64,000 nt of DNA from Burkholderiales bacterium Ga0077543 (GCA_001464055.1 LNET01000117.1:26134-90133); one strand, 5' to 3'. Positions 50,068 through 61,456 are shown, numbered from the stretch's first letter. Made by a program: numbers and translations. The notes: generated by a model not told the origin, from the sequence alone.

Positions 50068-50599
50068 CCTCATCTTGAGGCTGGACGACGACGACTTCAC
50101 GCTCTTCGGCCTGCCACCGAAGTTTGCTCTGGAGCGCACCGTGCTCGACCAGCAGTGGCGGCGCCTTCAGGCCGAAGTCCACCCTGACCGCTTCGCAGGC
50201 GATGGCGCCTCGGCCCAGCGCGTCGCGATGCAGTGGGCGGTGCGCGTGAACGAGGCGCACCATCGGCTGAAGGATCCAGTTCGACGCGCTGCCTATCTTT
50301 GCGAGCTGCGCGGTGCCTCGGTCGATGCCGAACGCAACACCGCGATGCCCGCGCATTTCCTGATGCAACAGATGGCCTGGAGGGAAGCCCTGGAAGATGC
50401 CCGCACGCTGGCCCAAGTGCAGGCCCTGGAGGCCGAGCTCGATGCCCAGCACAGCGCCAGCCTCGCCGACACCCAGCGCCTTCTCGACGAGGCCGACCAG
50501 CCGGCTGCTGCCGCCCAGCAGGTTCGCGCCCTGATGTTCATGAGCCGTTTTCGTCAGGATGTCGAGCGTCGCCTCGACATCCTCGATCCCACCCGCTGA
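50045..50599 (+). CDS. hscB: Co-chaperone HscB
   Basis: [70 protein letters not shown]-domain (HPD). Confidence 0.95.
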   Translation: MASRSASDLILRLDDDDFTLFGLPPKFALERTVLDQQWRRLQAEVHPDRFAGDGASAQRVAMQWAVRVNEAHHRLKDPVRRAAYLCELRGASVDAERNTAMPAHFLMQQMAWREALEDARTLAQVQALEAELDAQHSASLADTQRLLDEADQPAAAAQQVRALMFMSRFRQDVERRLDILDPTR

Positions 50600-50611
50600 A
50601 TCGCACTTTCG

Positions 50612-52480
50612 ATGGCTCTGCTGCAAATCTCCGAACCCGGCCAGGCGCCAGATCCGCATCAGCGCCGAATTGCCGTGGGCATCGACCTGGGCACCACCCA
50701 TTCGCTGGTGGCTGCTGTGCGCCATGGTCTGGCCGAATGCCTGCCCGATGCGCAAGGACGGGTGCTGCTTCCTTCTGCCGTGCGTTACATGGAGGGCGGG
50801 CGTCGCCAGATCGGCTTCGAGGCGCTTTCTGCTCAGGCTGAGGATGCCGAGAACACCCTGGTTTCGGTGAAGCGCTTCATGGGCCGGCGCCTGGCCGACG
50901 TGGCCGATGTGGGCCGCCTGCCTTACCGCTTCGTCGACCACCCTGGCATGCTGGCCGTGTCCACGCGCGATGGCGAGAAGACCCCGGTCGAGGTCTCCGC
51001 CGAGATCCTGGCCAGCCTGCGCCAGCGCGCCGAGGACACCTTCGACACCGACGAGATCTTCGGTGCCGTCATCACCGTGCCCGCCTACTTCGACGACGCG
51101 CAGCGTCAGGCGACGAAAGACGCCGCGCAACTCGCCGGGCTGAACGTCCTGCGTCTGATCAGCGAGCCCACCGCGGCGGCCGTGGCCTACGGCCTGGACA
51201 ATGGCAGCGAGGGGCTCTACGCCGTCTACGACCTGGGCGGCGGCACCTTCGACATCAGCCTGCTGCGCCTGACCGCAGGCGTGTTCGAGGTTGTGGCCAC
51301 CGGTGGTGACGCGGCACTCGGCGGCGACGACATCGACCATGCCGTGGCCGACTGGGCGCTGGCCCAGGCCGGGGTGGCGTCGTCGGCGGGACTGAGCGCA
51401 CACGACAAGCGTGCCGCGCTGGTGGCGGCGCGCGCCGTGAAGGAGACCTTGAGCGAATCTCTGGTGGCCGCCTGGCAGGTGCCGCTGGACGGCGGCACGG
51501 CGCGGGTGGAAGTCTCGCGTGAACGCCTGGAAGCATTGGCCCGGCCGCTGGTCGAGCGCACGCTGGCGGCCGTGCGCAAGGTGCTGCGCGACGCGCGCGT
51601 GGGCCGCGACGAGGTGCAGGGCGTAGTGATGGTCGGTGGCAGCACCCGCATGCCGCTGGTGCGCACCCTGGTCAGCGAACTCTTCGGCCGCCCAGTGCTG
51701 ACCAACGTCAACCCCGACGAGGTCGTGGCGCTGGGTGCAGCAGTCCAGGCCAATGCGCTGGCCGGCAACAGCCGCGACGGCGAGCTGCTGCTGCTGGATG
51801 TGATTGCCCTCAGCCTGGGCCTGGAAACCATGGGCGGACTGGTCGAACGCGTGATCGAGCGCAATACCACCATCCCCGTGGCCAAGGCGCAGGAATTCAC
51901 CACCTTCAAGGACGGGCAGACGGCGATGGCCATCCACGTCGTCCAGGGTGAACGCGATCTGGTCAGTGAATCCCGCAGCCTGGCGCGGTTCGAACTGCGC
52001 GGCATCCCTCCCATGGTGGCTGGCGCGGCGCGCATCCGCGTCACCTTCCAGGTCGACGCCGACGGGCTGCTCAGCGTCAGCGCGCGCGAGCAGGGCTCGG
52101 GTGTCGAGGCCTCGGTCGTCGTCAAGCCCAGCTACGGTCTGGCCGAAGACCAGATCGCGCAGATGCTGAAGGACGGCTTTGCCCACGCCGAAGACGACAT
52201 GGCCGCGCGCTCGCTGCGCGAAGCCCAGGTCGACGCCCAGCGCATGCTGCTGGCGACGCGAGCCGCGCTGCTGGCTGATGCAAGGCTGCTTAGCAGCGAA
52301 GAGCAGGCCGCGATCGGCGAACTGCTGGCCCGGCTGGAAGCCTTGGCATCGGGTACCGACGCCCATGCCATCGAAGCCGCTGTCGAGGCCGTTGCCGAGG
52401 GCACCGAACACTTCGCCGCTGCGCGCATGAACCAGGGCATCCGGCAGGCGCTGTCCGGCCGCACGCTCGACGAGATCTGA
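50612..52480 (+). CDS. hscA: Fe-S assembly chaperone HscA
   Basis: [76 protein letters not shown]. Confidence 0.97.
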   Translation: MALLQISEPGQAPDPHQRRIAVGIDLGTTHSLVAAVRHGLAECLPDAQGRVLLPSAVRYMEGGRRQIGFEALSAQAEDAENTLVSVKRFMGRRLADVADVGRLPYRFVDHPGMLAVSTRDGEKTPVEVSAEILASLRQRAEDTFDTDEIFGAVITVPAYFDDAQRQATKDAAQLAGLNVLRLISEPTAAAVAYGLDNGSEGLYAVYDLGGGTFDISLLRLTAGVFEVVATGGDAALGGDDIDHAVADWALAQAGVASSAGLSAHDKRAALVAARAVKETLSESLVAAWQVPLDGGTARVEVSRERLEALARPLVERTLAAVRKVLRDARVGRDEVQGVVMVGGSTRMPLVRTLVSELFGRPVLTNVNPDEVVALGAAVQANALAGNSRDGELLLLDVIALSLGLETMGGLVERVIERNTTIPVAKAQEFTTFKDGQTAMAIHVVQGERDLVSESRSLARFELRGIPPMVAGAARIRVTFQVDADGLLSVSAREQGSGVEASVVVKPSYGLAEDQIAQMLKDGFAHAEDDMAARSLREAQVDAQRMLLATRAALLADARLLSSEEQAAIGELLARLEALASGTDAHAIEAAVEAVAEGTEHFAAARMNQGIRQALSGRTLDEI

Positions 52481-52500
52481 AGATCCCCCAAAGACGATCC

Positions 52501-52839
52501 ATGCCCATCATCCGCATCCTTCCGAACGCCGAACTCTGCCCCGAGGGCGACACCCTGGTCGTGCCCAGCGGCACCTCGATCTGCGAAGCCCTGCTCGAAA
52601 ACGGCATCGCCATCGAGCACGCCTGCGAAATGAGTTGCGCCTGCACCACCTGCCACGTGGTGGTGAAGCAGGGCTTCAAGTCGCTGGGCGAGATGGACGA
52701 GAGCGAGGAAGACCTGCTCGACCGCGCCTGGGGCCTGACGCCCACTTCGCGGCTGAGTTGTCAGGCCATCGTTTCGAACGAAGACGTGACCATCGAGATC
52801 CCGAAGTACACGATCAACCATGCTCGGGAAAACCACTAG
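52501..52839 (+). CDS. fdx: ISC-system 2Fe-2S ferredoxin
   Basis: IEHACEMSCACTTCHVVVKQGFKSLGEMDESEEDLLDRAWGLTPTSRLSCQ. Confidence 0.97.
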   Translation: MPIIRILPNAELCPEGDTLVVPSGTSICEALLENGIAIEHACEMSCACTTCHVVVKQGFKSLGEMDESEEDLLDRAWGLTPTSRLSCQAIVSNEDVTIEIPKYTINHARENH

Positions 52840-52885
52840 CCCTGGCGGGCCCGGCTGAAGGCCCGACGGGGTCGGTCATCAGGCG

Positions 52886-52921
52886 AAAAAAAAGGCCCCC
52901 CCGCGGTGAAGCGGGGAGGCC
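52886..52921 (-). terminator. Rho-independent terminator oriented on the minus strand, in the fdx-tsaD intergenic region
   Basis: A8-GGCCCCCCCGC-GGTGAA-GCGGGGAGGCC: 11-bp stem with one mismatch followed by U8 only on the minus strand. Confidence 0.75.
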
Positions 52922-53020
52922 GAGAGGGCTGAAAGCCCTGCTGAGGAGACTGACAGACACCACAAGTGGCGTCGAGTTCCATCATGCAATGAACGTGCCC
53001 GCGCTGGGCTGAACGGATTC

Positions 53021-54073
53021 ATGAAGGTTTTGGGTTTCGAATCCTCTTGCGACGAGACGGGCGTCGCCCTGGTCGAGGTGCTGGAAGCTCAGCCGCCGCG
53101 GCTGCTGGCCGACGCGCTGCACAGCCAGGTGGAGATGCACCAGGCTTATGGCGGTGTGGTGCCTGAACTGGCCTCGCGCGACCACATCCGGCGCGTGCTG
53201 CCTTTGGCGCGCCAGGTGATGGCCAGTGCCGGCCAGACCCTGGTCGACGTGGACGTGGTGGCTTACACCCGAGGCCCCGGCCTGGCGGGGGCACTGCTGG
53301 TCGGCGCCGGCGTGGCCGTGGCGCTGGGTGCAGCTCTGGGCCGGCCGACCCTGGGCGTGCACCACCTGGAAGGTCATCTGCTGTCGCCGTTCCTCGCGGC
53401 CGACGCACCGCAGTTTCCGTTCGTTGCGCTGCTGGTGTCGGGCGGGCACACGCAGCTGATGCAGGTCGACGGTGTGGGGCGCTACGCCTTGCTGGGTGAA
53501 ACCATCGACGACGCCGCAGGCGAGGCCTTCGACAAGAGCGCGAAGCTGCTGGGGCTGGGCTATCCGGGCGGCCCCGCGCTGGCACGGCTGGCCGAGCACG
53601 GCGATCCAAAGGCCTTTGCCCTGCCGCGGCCGCTGCTGCACAGCGGCGACCTCGACTTTTCCTTCGCCGGTCTGAAGACGGCCGTGCTCACGGCGCACCG
53701 CAAGCTGGGCGCGGCGCCTGTGGCCCAGCAGATTGCAGACCTGGCGGCGTCCACGCAGGCCGCCATCGTCGACGTTCTGGTGGCCAAGACCCTGCGTGCG
53801 CTGAAGGACAGCGGCAGCCGCCGTGTCGTCGTGGCTGGCGGCGTCGGTGCCAACCTCCGGCTGCGTGCGGCGCTGGATGCCGGCGCGGCGCGGCTCGGTG
53901 CGAAGGTCCACTACCCGCCGCTGCACCTGTGCACCGACAACGGCGCGATGATCGCGCTGGCGGCTGCGCTGCGACTGCAGCACGGCCTGGCCGACCTGCG
54001 TCAGGACGGAGCCTTCGACGTGCGTCCGCGCTGGCCGCTCACCGAAATCAGCCCGGCGGTCTGTGGATCGTGA
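53021..54073 (+). CDS. tsaD: tRNA threonylcarbamoyladenosine biosynthesis protein TsaD
   Basis: [67 protein letters not shown]. Confidence 0.98.
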   Translation: MKVLGFESSCDETGVALVEVLEAQPPRLLADALHSQVEMHQAYGGVVPELASRDHIRRVLPLARQVMASAGQTLVDVDVVAYTRGPGLAGALLVGAGVAVALGAALGRPTLGVHHLEGHLLSPFLAADAPQFPFVALLVSGGHTQLMQVDGVGRYALLGETIDDAAGEAFDKSAKLLGLGYPGGPALARLAEHGDPKAFALPRPLLHSGDLDFSFAGLKTAVLTAHRKLGAAPVAQQIADLAASTQAAIVDVLVAKTLRALKDSGSRRVVVAGGVGANLRLRAALDAGAARLGAKVHYPPLHLCTDNGAMIALAAALRLQHGLADLRQDGAFDVRPRWPLTEISPAVCGS

Positions 54074-54326
54074 GCGCCGAAGCGGGTGACGCTGCGCCCG
54101 TGGCAGAGCATGGACCGGTCCGCTTTCCGTCGCTTGCCTTGCGGGCCGCGAGATCGGCGGCTCGCAGGCATGAAGACCGCAGAGGAATCCTAGAATCCTG
54201 AGTGTTCTGCTTCTTGGGGTTCGCGCCTTGTCGGCGTGTCGAACCGTTCGGCTCGTCTTTCTCACAGGTTCCTGCCGGGCATTGTTTCCACGCCCGCCGT
54301 TGTGACCGGTTCAACCAAGTCCCCCC

Positions 54327-55613
54327 ATGCACCCCATACGCCGCAGACTGCTGGCCTCGTCTCTTGCATTTGCCTTCCCTGGCGCCATCGCGCAGAGCGC
54401 CGGCAGCAACGCCGAGCCCTTGCGCCTGGGCTTGATCGAAGGACTGTCCGGGCCTTTCGCGAACGCGGGGGAAGCGGTCTTCCGCAACCTGCTGTGGGCA
54501 GTGGAGCGCATCAATGCCGGCGGCGGGGTGCGGCTGCCTGGCGGTGCCCGGCCCCTGGCCCTGATGCGTTTCGACAGCAAGGGCGCTACCGAAGAAGCTC
54601 TCTCGCTGCTCAAGAGCGCGACGGACCAGCGCGTGAGCTTCGTTCTGCAGGGCAACAGCAGCGCCACGGCAGCGGCCCTGATCGACGCCCTCGACAAGCA
54701 CAACGACCGTGAACCCCAGCGCCGCGCGCTCTTCCTGAACTATTCCGCGGTCGACCCGGCGCTGACCAACGAACGCTGCAGCTTCTGGCACTTCCGCTTC
54801 GATGCGCATGCCGACATGCGACTGGCTGCCCTCACGGACGCGCTGCGCGACGATGTCGACGTGCAGCGGCTCTACCTGTTCGGCCAGGACTACAGCTTCG
54901 GCCAGCAGGTGGCCCGGGCGGCGCGAACCATGGTGGTTGCCAAACGGCCGGACATCACGATCGTCGGCGACGAACTGCATCCGCTGGGTCGCGTGAAGGA
55001 CTTCCTGCCCTATGCCGCGAAGATCAAGGCCAGTGGTGCGCAGGCCGTGCTGACGGGCAATTGGGGCAACGACCTGACCCTGCTGGTGCGGGCCTTGCGC
55101 GAGGTCGGTTCGGCGGCACGCCTGTACACCTTCTACGGCAACGCGCTGGGCGCTCCAGCGGCAATCGGCGATGCTGGTGTCGGCCGCGTGCTGGCCGTTG
55201 CCGAGTGGCATCCGAACCAGGGCGGCGAAGCCTCGGATCGTTTCTATGCCGACTTCAAGCGGCGCTTCCCCGAGCCCAAGGACGACTACGTCCACGTGCG
55301 CATGCACGTGTTGGTCGAGATGCTGACGCGAGCCATCGAACGTGCCGCCAGTGCCGAGGCCGCCGCAGTGGCGCGTGCGCTGGAAGGGGCCACCCTGGAC
55401 AGGGGCTGGCTGGGCGGCCTGCACAGCGCGCAGATGCGCGCTGCCGACCATCAGCTGCAACAGCCGCTGGTGGTCAGCGTGATGGAACGCGCCGGCAGCC
55501 CGGGTGTGAAGCACGACCTCGAAGGCAGCGGCTTCGGCTTTCGCACGCTGCGCCGCCTGGAAGCCGTCCAGGCCCAGCAGGCAACGACCTGCCAGATGAC
55601 CCGTCCCGGCTGA
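54327..55613 (+). CDS. Branched-chain-type (Peripla_BP_6) ABC transporter substrate-binding protein
   Basis: LRLGLIEGLSGPFANAGEAVFRNLLWAVERINAGGGV; KIKASGAQAVLTGNWGNDLTLLVRALREVG. Confidence 0.88.
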   Translation: MHPIRRRLLASSLAFAFPGAIAQSAGSNAEPLRLGLIEGLSGPFANAGEAVFRNLLWAVERINAGGGVRLPGGARPLALMRFDSKGATEEALSLLKSATDQRVSFVLQGNSSATAAALIDALDKHNDREPQRRALFLNYSAVDPALTNERCSFWHFRFDAHADMRLAALTDALRDDVDVQRLYLFGQDYSFGQQVARAARTMVVAKRPDITIVGDELHPLGRVKDFLPYAAKIKASGAQAVLTGNWGNDLTLLVRALREVGSAARLYTFYGNALGAPAAIGDAGVGRVLAVAEWHPNQGGEASDRFYADFKRRFPEPKDDYVHVRMHVLVEMLTRAIERAASAEAAAVARALEGATLDRGWLGGLHSAQMRAADHQLQQPLVVSVMERAGSPGVKHDLEGSGFGFRTLRRLEAVQAQQATTCQMTRPG

Positions 55614-55625
55614 TTCGGCTGAACC

Positions 55626-56789
55626 ATGAACTCGACGCCCTTCATCCGCCCCGCCATCGCCGACCTGCCTGGCTCGAAGATTCGCGATGTCGCCAATGCC
55701 GGTCTGGGGCGCAGTGATGTGCTGGCCTTCTGGTTCGGCGAGAGCGACGAGGTCACTCCCGAACCCGTGCGCCTTGCCGCTGCCGACTCGCTGATGCGCG
55801 GCGAGACCTTCTATTCCCACAACCTCGGACTACCGGAGCTGCGCCAGGCCATCGCCCGCTACAGCAGCCAGTTGCACGGCGCCATCGGCCCCGATCGAAT
55901 TGCCGTCGCCTCGTCGGGCGTGAGTGCGTTGATGCTGGCAATGCAGATGCTGCTGGCGCCCGGCGACGAGGTCGTCGCTGTCGTGCCGGTATGGCCGAAC
56001 CTGACCGCGCAACCGGTCGTCCTGGGCGCCTGTGTGAAGCGGGTCGCGCTCAGGCCGCATGCCGGCGCCTGGACCCTGGACCTGCAGGAACTGCTGGCGG
56101 CGGTGACGCCGGCCACGCGCGTGCTGCTGGTGAATGCGCCAAACAACCCGACCGGCTGGACCCTGAGCCGGGCCGAGCAACAGGCCCTGCTCGACCATTG
56201 CCGCCACACAGGCACCTGGATCATTGCCGACGAGGTCTACGAGCGGGTGTTCTTTGACGGCCCCTGTGCGCCCAGCTTCCTGGATATTGCCGGGCCCGAC
56301 GACCGCCTGGTCGTCGTGCACAGCTTCAGCAAGAGCTTCCTGATGACGGGCTGGCGGCTGGGCTGGATGGTCGTGCCGCCTGCGGCGCTGGACGCGGCGG
56401 GCAAGCTCCTGGAATACAACAGTTCCTGCGCACCGGTCTTCGTCCAGCGCGGCGCCCTGACCGCTCTGGCCCTGGCCGACAGCTTCGTGCCGCCACTGAT
56501 TGCTCGCCTGCAGGCCGGGCGCGACCGCTTGCTGGCTGGCCTGCAGGCCTTGCCTGGCATTGAAACCGCCTTGCCGGCCGGGGGGATGTACGCTTTCTTC
56601 CGCATCGAGGGCGAGCCCGACTCCCTGGCGCTGGCCAAGCGCCTGGTGGCCGAGCACGGCCTGGGCCTGGCACCTGGTGCAGCTTTTGGCGCCGAGGCCG
56701 AAGGCTGGCTTCGCTGGTGCTTTGCCTCACACGATCTGGCCCGTCTGGACGCCGGCCTGCAACGCCTGGCCGCCTGTTTGCGCCGTTGA
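55626..56789 (+). CDS. PLP-dependent class I/II aminotransferase
   Basis: LVNAPNNPTGWTLSRAEQQALLDHCRHTGTWIIADEVYERVFFDG; VVHSFSKSFLMTGWRLGWMV. Confidence 0.94.
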   Translation: MNSTPFIRPAIADLPGSKIRDVANAGLGRSDVLAFWFGESDEVTPEPVRLAAADSLMRGETFYSHNLGLPELRQAIARYSSQLHGAIGPDRIAVASSGVSALMLAMQMLLAPGDEVVAVVPVWPNLTAQPVVLGACVKRVALRPHAGAWTLDLQELLAAVTPATRVLLVNAPNNPTGWTLSRAEQQALLDHCRHTGTWIIADEVYERVFFDGPCAPSFLDIAGPDDRLVVVHSFSKSFLMTGWRLGWMVVPPAALDAAGKLLEYNSSCAPVFVQRGALTALALADSFVPPLIARLQAGRDRLLAGLQALPGIETALPAGGMYAFFRIEGEPDSLALAKRLVAEHGLGLAPGAAFGAEAEGWLRWCFASHDLARLDAGLQRLAACLRR

Positions 56790-56959
56790 TCGGCTACACT
56801 TGCGAGTTCCTTCGGCTTCGGGCTGGGGGGCAAGCACGGCACCGGTTGGTTTCACTGGTGTTCGCAAGTCAACACAGGAAACCGCCAGCCAGTCGACGGT
56901 GCCGTAGCCATGGGCACCCGCGCCGGTGAAGCGGAATCCTGACCACAAAGGAAATCCGC

Positions 56960-57229
56960 ATGAGCCTGGCCATCGCCACCGTCGCAGAAATCGTCAAGGA
57001 AAACGCACGCAGCGCCACCGATACCGGCAGCCCTGAAGTGCAGGTTGCGTTGCTGACCGCACGCATCAACGAACTCACCCCCCACTTCAAGCAGCACCTG
57101 AAGGACCATCACGGCCGCCGCGGGCTGCTGAAGATGGTCAACCAGCGCAAGCGCCTGCTGTCGTACCTGAAGACGACCGACGCCGAGCGCTACACCGCGC
57201 TGATCGGCAAGCTCGGCCTGCGCAAGTAA
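56960..57229 (+). CDS. rpsO: 30S ribosomal protein S15
   Basis: [51 protein letters not shown]. Confidence 0.98.
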   Translation: MSLAIATVAEIVKENARSATDTGSPEVQVALLTARINELTPHFKQHLKDHHGRRGLLKMVNQRKRLLSYLKTTDAERYTALIGKLGLRK

Positions 57230-57240
57230 GCAGCCGTACT

Positions 57241-57260
57241 GGGGCCGCCCTGGCGGCCCC
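57241..57260 (+). terminator. rpsO-pnp intergenic hairpin 1 (terminator/attenuator-like)
   Basis: GGGGCCGCC-CT-GGCGGCCCC perfect 9-bp arms; no T-run. Confidence 0.6.
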
Positions 57261-57289
57261 TCATCACTTCATGGTCCGCATTGCTGTGT

Positions 57290-57327
57290 CATTCCAACGG
57301 AGCCCGGCCAAAGGCTCCGCTGGAATG
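57290..57327 (+). promoter_or_regulatory. pnp leader stem-loop, candidate RNase III processing site
   Basis: CATTCCAACGGAGCC-N8-GGCTCCGCTGGAATG, 15-bp stem with one mismatch, just upstream of pnp. Confidence 0.7.
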
Positions 57328-57363
57328 GCATTGCGCTGACCCCCATACCTGGAGAGACATCGC

Positions 57364-59643
57364 ATGAGCCTGTTCAACAAAGTCACCAAGACCTTCCAAT
57401 GGGGTCCGCATTCCGTCACCCTGGAAACCGGTGAGATCGCTCGCCAGTCCAGTGGCGCGGTCATCGTCAACATCGAAGACACGGTCGTTCTGGCCACGGT
57501 GGTGGCCAAGAACGACGCCAAGCCGGGCCAGGACTTCTTTCCGCTGACCGTCGACTACACCGAGAAAAGCTACGCCGCCGGCAAGATTCCGGGCAGCTTT
57601 TTCAAGCGCGAAGGCCGTCCGAGCGAACTCGAGACGCTCACCTGCCGCCTGATCGACCGGCCCATCCGTCCGCTGTTCCCTGAAGGTTTCCTGAACGAAG
57701 TCCAGGTCATCGTCCACGTGCTCAGCCTGAACCCCGAGGTGCAGGCCGACATCGCCGCGATGATCGGCACCAGCGCCGCGCTGGCCATCAGCGGCATCCC
57801 GTTCGCCGGCCCGATCGGCGCCGCGCGCGTGGGCTACGTCAACGGCGAATACGTGCTGAACCCGGGCCAGACCCAGCTGAAGGACAGCCAGCTCGACCTG
57901 GTCGTGGCCGGCACCGAAAGTGCCGTTCTGATGGTGGAGTCGGAAGCCGACCAGCTGACCGAGGAAGTGATGCTGGGTGCCGTGGTCTTCGGCCATGACA
58001 TGGGCAAGATCGCGATTGCTGCCATCAATGAACTGGTGCGCGACGCCGGCAAGCCCGAATGGGACTGGAAGGCGCCGCCCAAGGACGAGGTCTTCATCGC
58101 CAAGGTGACGGCACTGGCCGAAGCGCCGCTTCGTGCGGCCTACCAGATCCGCAGCAAGCAGGCCCGGACGACGGCCACGCGCGAAGCCTACGCCGCTGTG
58201 GCAGCCGCGCTCAAGGCCGAAAGCTACGAACACGATTCAGGCAAGCTGAGCGATCTGCTGTTCGAGATCGAAAGCCGCATCGTGCGCAGCCAGATCCTGG
58301 CAGGCGAGCCCCGCATCGACGGTCGTGATACGCGCACTGTGCGCCCCATCGAGATCCGTTCCGGCGTGCTGCCGCGCACCCACGGTTCTGCGCTGTTCAC
58401 GCGCGGCGAGACCCAGGCGCTGGTGGTGGCCACGCTGGGCACCGAGCGCGACGCGCAGCGCATCGACGCGCTGGCCGGTGAATTCACCGACAACTTCATG
58501 CTGCACTACAACATGCCGCCCTTCGCCACCGGCGAAGCCGGCAGGTTCGGCACGCCCAAGCGCCGCGAGATCGGCCACGGCCGCCTGGCCAAGCGTTCTT
58601 TGGTGGCGGTGCTGCCGAAGAAGGAAGACTTCCCATACACCATCCGCATCGTCTCTGAAGTGACCGAAAGCAACGGCTCCTCGTCGATGGCATCGGTCTG
58701 CGGCGGCTGCCTGAGCATGCTCGACGCCGGCGTGCCGCTGAAGGCACACGTGGCAGGCATTGCCATGGGCCTGATCAAGGAAGACAACCGCTTTGCCGTG
58801 CTGACCGACATCCTGGGCGACGAAGATCACCTGGGTGACATGGACTTCAAGGTGGCTGGCACGAACAGCGGCATCACGGCGCTGCAGATGGACATCAAGA
58901 TCCAGGGCATCACGAAGGAAATCATGCAGGTGGCACTGGCCCAGGCCAAGGAAGCGCGGCTGCACATCCTGTCGAAGATGGTCGAAGCCGTGGGCGGTGC
59001 CAAGGAAGAGGTCAGCCAGTTCGCACCGCGCCTGTACACGATGAAGATCAACACGGAAAAGATCCGTGACGTCATCGGCAAGGGCGGCGCCACCATCCGC
59101 GCGCTGACCGAGGAAACCGGCTGCACCATCGACATTGGCGAAGACGGCACCATCACCGTGGCCTCGACCGACGCCGACAAGGCGGCATTTGCGCTGAAGC
59201 GCATCAGCGAGATCACGGCCGAAGCCGAGATCGGCAAGGTCTACGAGGGTGCGATCACCAAGATCCTCGACTTCGGTGCCTTGGTCAACATCCTGCCTGG
59301 CAAGGATGGCCTGCTGCACATCAGCCAGATCGCCCACCAGCGCGTCGAGAACGTCACCGACTTCCTGACCGAAGGCCAGGTGGTCAAGGTCAAGGTGCTG
59401 GAAACCGACGAAAAAGGCCGCATCAAGCTCAGCATGAAGGCGCTGCTGGACCGGCCCGAAGGCTTCGTCGAAGAAGAGCGGCCGCGTCGCGACTTCGGCG
59501 ACCGTGACCGGGGTGGCCGTGGCGACCGGGGCGACCGCCCCCGCCGCGAGCCCCGTGAGCCCCGTGAGCCGCGCGCCGATGCACCAGCCGCCGACGCGCC
59601 GGCCGCCGACCACGGCACGCCCCCACAGTCGAACCAAGAGTGA
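57364..59643 (+). CDS. pnp: Polyribonucleotide nucleotidyltransferase
   Basis: [34 protein letters not shown] region [19 protein letters not shown]1 domain. Confidence 0.98.
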   Translation: MSLFNKVTKTFQWGPHSVTLETGEIARQSSGAVIVNIEDTVVLATVVAKNDAKPGQDFFPLTVDYTEKSYAAGKIPGSFFKREGRPSELETLTCRLIDRPIRPLFPEGFLNEVQVIVHVLSLNPEVQADIAAMIGTSAALAISGIPFAGPIGAARVGYVNGEYVLNPGQTQLKDSQLDLVVAGTESAVLMVESEADQLTEEVMLGAVVFGHDMGKIAIAAINELVRDAGKPEWDWKAPPKDEVFIAKVTALAEAPLRAAYQIRSKQARTTATREAYAAVAAALKAESYEHDSGKLSDLLFEIESRIVRSQILAGEPRIDGRDTRTVRPIEIRSGVLPRTHGSALFTRGETQALVVATLGTERDAQRIDALAGEFTDNFMLHYNMPPFATGEAGRFGTPKRREIGHGRLAKRSLVAVLPKKEDFPYTIRIVSEVTESNGSSSMASVCGGCLSMLDAGVPLKAHVAGIAMGLIKEDNRFAVLTDILGDEDHLGDMDFKVAGTNSGITALQMDIKIQGITKEIMQVALAQAKEARLHILSKMVEAVGGAKEEVSQFAPRLYTMKINTEKIRDVIGKGGATIRALTEETGCTIDIGEDGTITVASTDADKAAFALKRISEITAEAEIGKVYEGAITKILDFGALVNILPGKDGLLHISQIAHQRVENVTDFLTEGQVVKVKVLETDEKGRIKLSMKALLDRPEGFVEEERPRRDFGDRDRGGRGDRGDRPRREPREPREPRADAPAADAPAADHGTPPQSNQE

Positions 59644-59666
59644 CGATCTCGGCTGCAACGACCACC

Positions 59667-60659
59667 ATGCGCGCCATCGAGATCGCGGGCTTCGGCGGGC
59701 CCGAGGTGCTGCGCGAGACGCAGCGCCCGGTGCCGGTTCCCAAGCCCGGTGAACTGCTGATTGCCGTTCAGGCCAGCGGCGTGAACCGGCCAGACGTGTT
59801 GCAGCGCAAGGGGCTTTATCCCATGCCTGCAGGCGTGTCAGACCTGCCTGGGCTGGAGGTTGCAGGTACCGTGGCCGGCGGGTCGGCCGAAGATCTGGCT
59901 GCTGCCGGGCTGGCACTGGGGGATGCTGTCTGTGCCCTCGTTGCCGGTGGGGGCTATGCAGAACAGTGCGTGGCGCCCGTAGGGCAATGCCTGCCGGTGC
60001 CCCCAGGGCTGACGATGCTCCAGGCGGCCAGCCTGCCCGAGACGGTGTTCACCGTCTGGCAGAACGTGTTTCACATCGCTGGCCTGCAGTCCGGCGAGAC
60101 CCTGCTGGTGCAGGGTGGCAGCAGTGGCATCGGCGTGACGGCCATCCAGATGGCGAAAGCTGCAGGCTGCCAGGTCATCGTGACCGCAGGCAGCGACGAA
60201 AAATGCGCAGCCTGCGTGGCCCTGGGTGCCGACCATGCGATCAACTACCGTACCCAGGACTTCGTGGCCGAGGCGCTGCGCGTGACGGGTGGCAAGGGTG
60301 TGAACGTCGTCCTGGACATGGTGGGCGGCGACTACATCGGCCGCGAACTGAAGTGCCTGGCCGAAGACGGCCGCCTGGCCTTGATCGCCGTGCAGGGCGG
60401 GGTGAAGAGCGAGATCGACGCCGGGCTGCTGCTGCGCAAGCGGCTGTCCATCGTGGGTTCGACCCTGCGCCCTCGAAGCCTGGCCTACAAGACCGTGCTG
60501 TCCCGGGCATTGCGCCGCACGGTCTGGCCCTGGCTGGAAACCGGCCGCGTCAGGCCTGTGATCCACGAGGTGTTTCCGGCTGCCCAGGCGGCTGCTGCGC
60601 ATGCCTTGATGGAGTCGAGCACCCACGTCGGCAAGATCGTGCTGAACTGGGCCCCTTGA
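59667..60659 (+). CDS. NAD(P)H-quinone oxidoreductase (MDR/PIG3-like)
   Basis: MRAIEIAGFGGPEVLRETQRPVPVPKPGELLIAVQASGVNRPDVLQRKGLYP; LLVQGGSSGIGVTAIQMAKAAG. Confidence 0.93.
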   Translation: MRAIEIAGFGGPEVLRETQRPVPVPKPGELLIAVQASGVNRPDVLQRKGLYPMPAGVSDLPGLEVAGTVAGGSAEDLAAAGLALGDAVCALVAGGGYAEQCVAPVGQCLPVPPGLTMLQAASLPETVFTVWQNVFHIAGLQSGETLLVQGGSSGIGVTAIQMAKAAGCQVIVTAGSDEKCAACVALGADHAINYRTQDFVAEALRVTGGKGVNVVLDMVGGDYIGRELKCLAEDGRLALIAVQGGVKSEIDAGLLLRKRLSIVGSTLRPRSLAYKTVLSRALRRTVWPWLETGRVRPVIHEVFPAAQAAAAHALMESSTHVGKIVLNWAP

Positions 60660-60684
60660 ACCCCATCCCCTCACGGTGAACAAG

Positions 60685-61419
60685 ATGCGCAGGACCCTGG
60701 TCGTCGGCAACTGGAAGATGCATGGCAGCCGCCCGGCCAATGCCGAGCTGCTGGCCGGTGTGCTGGCTGCTCGGCCTTTCCTGGCCGACGTGGCGGTGTG
60801 CGTGCCCTTCGTCTACCTGAACGAGACCGCCGCCACCCTGGCTGGAAGCGAAGTTCGCTGGGGAGCGCAGGACGTGTCGCAGCACGCGCAAGGTCCTCAC
60901 ACGGGCGAGATTTCGGCGGCAATGTTGTCTGAATTCGGTTGTCGGTACGCCATCGTCGGCCACTCGGAGCGGCGTGCACACCACGCCGAGAGCGACGACC
61001 TGGTCGCAGCCAAGGCACAGGCCGCCCTGTCCAGGGGTGTCACGCCCATCGTCTGCGTGGGCGAAACCCTGGCCGAGCGCGAGTCCGGGCAGACCGAAGC
61101 CGTGGTCAAGCGCCAGCTTTCTGCTGTCATCCACACCCTGGCCCATTGCGCAGCCGAGATGGTGGTGGCCTACGAGCCTGTCTGGGCCATCGGCACGGGC
61201 CGCACGGCCAGCCCCGAACAGGCGCAGGCGGTGCACGCGGTGCTGCGGGCGCAACTGCAGGCGGCCACGGGCCGCGGCGACGCCATGCGAATCCTTTACG
61301 GCGGCAGCGTCAAGCCCGACAACGCGGCCATGCTGTTTGCACAACCCGACATTGACGGCGGCCTGATCGGCGGTGCGGCCTTGAAGGCCGCTGACTTCGT
61401 GGCCATCTGTCGCGCCTGA
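60685..61419 (+). CDS. tpiA: Triosephosphate isomerase
   Basis: [59 protein letters not shown]. Confidence 0.98.
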   Translation: MRRTLVVGNWKMHGSRPANAELLAGVLAARPFLADVAVCVPFVYLNETAATLAGSEVRWGAQDVSQHAQGPHTGEISAAMLSEFGCRYAIVGHSERRAHHAESDDLVAAKAQAALSRGVTPIVCVGETLAERESGQTEAVVKRQLSAVIHTLAHCAAEMVVAYEPVWAIGTGRTASPEQAQAVHAVLRAQLQAATGRGDAMRILYGGSVKPDNAAMLFAQPDIDGGLIGGAALKAADFVAICRA

Positions 61420-61456
61420 TGCGCGCAGGCCCCAATACTTTCCTGGAGTTCCCAAA

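Noticed and set aside
50006-52411. 801-aa minus-strand ORF antisense to hscB/hscA
   Set aside because: Complementary-frame artefact of GC3 bias; no domain motifs, and hscA is unambiguous.
58237-59916. 559-aa minus-strand ORF antisense to pnp
   Set aside because: No recognisable motifs; pnp on the plus strand explains the region.
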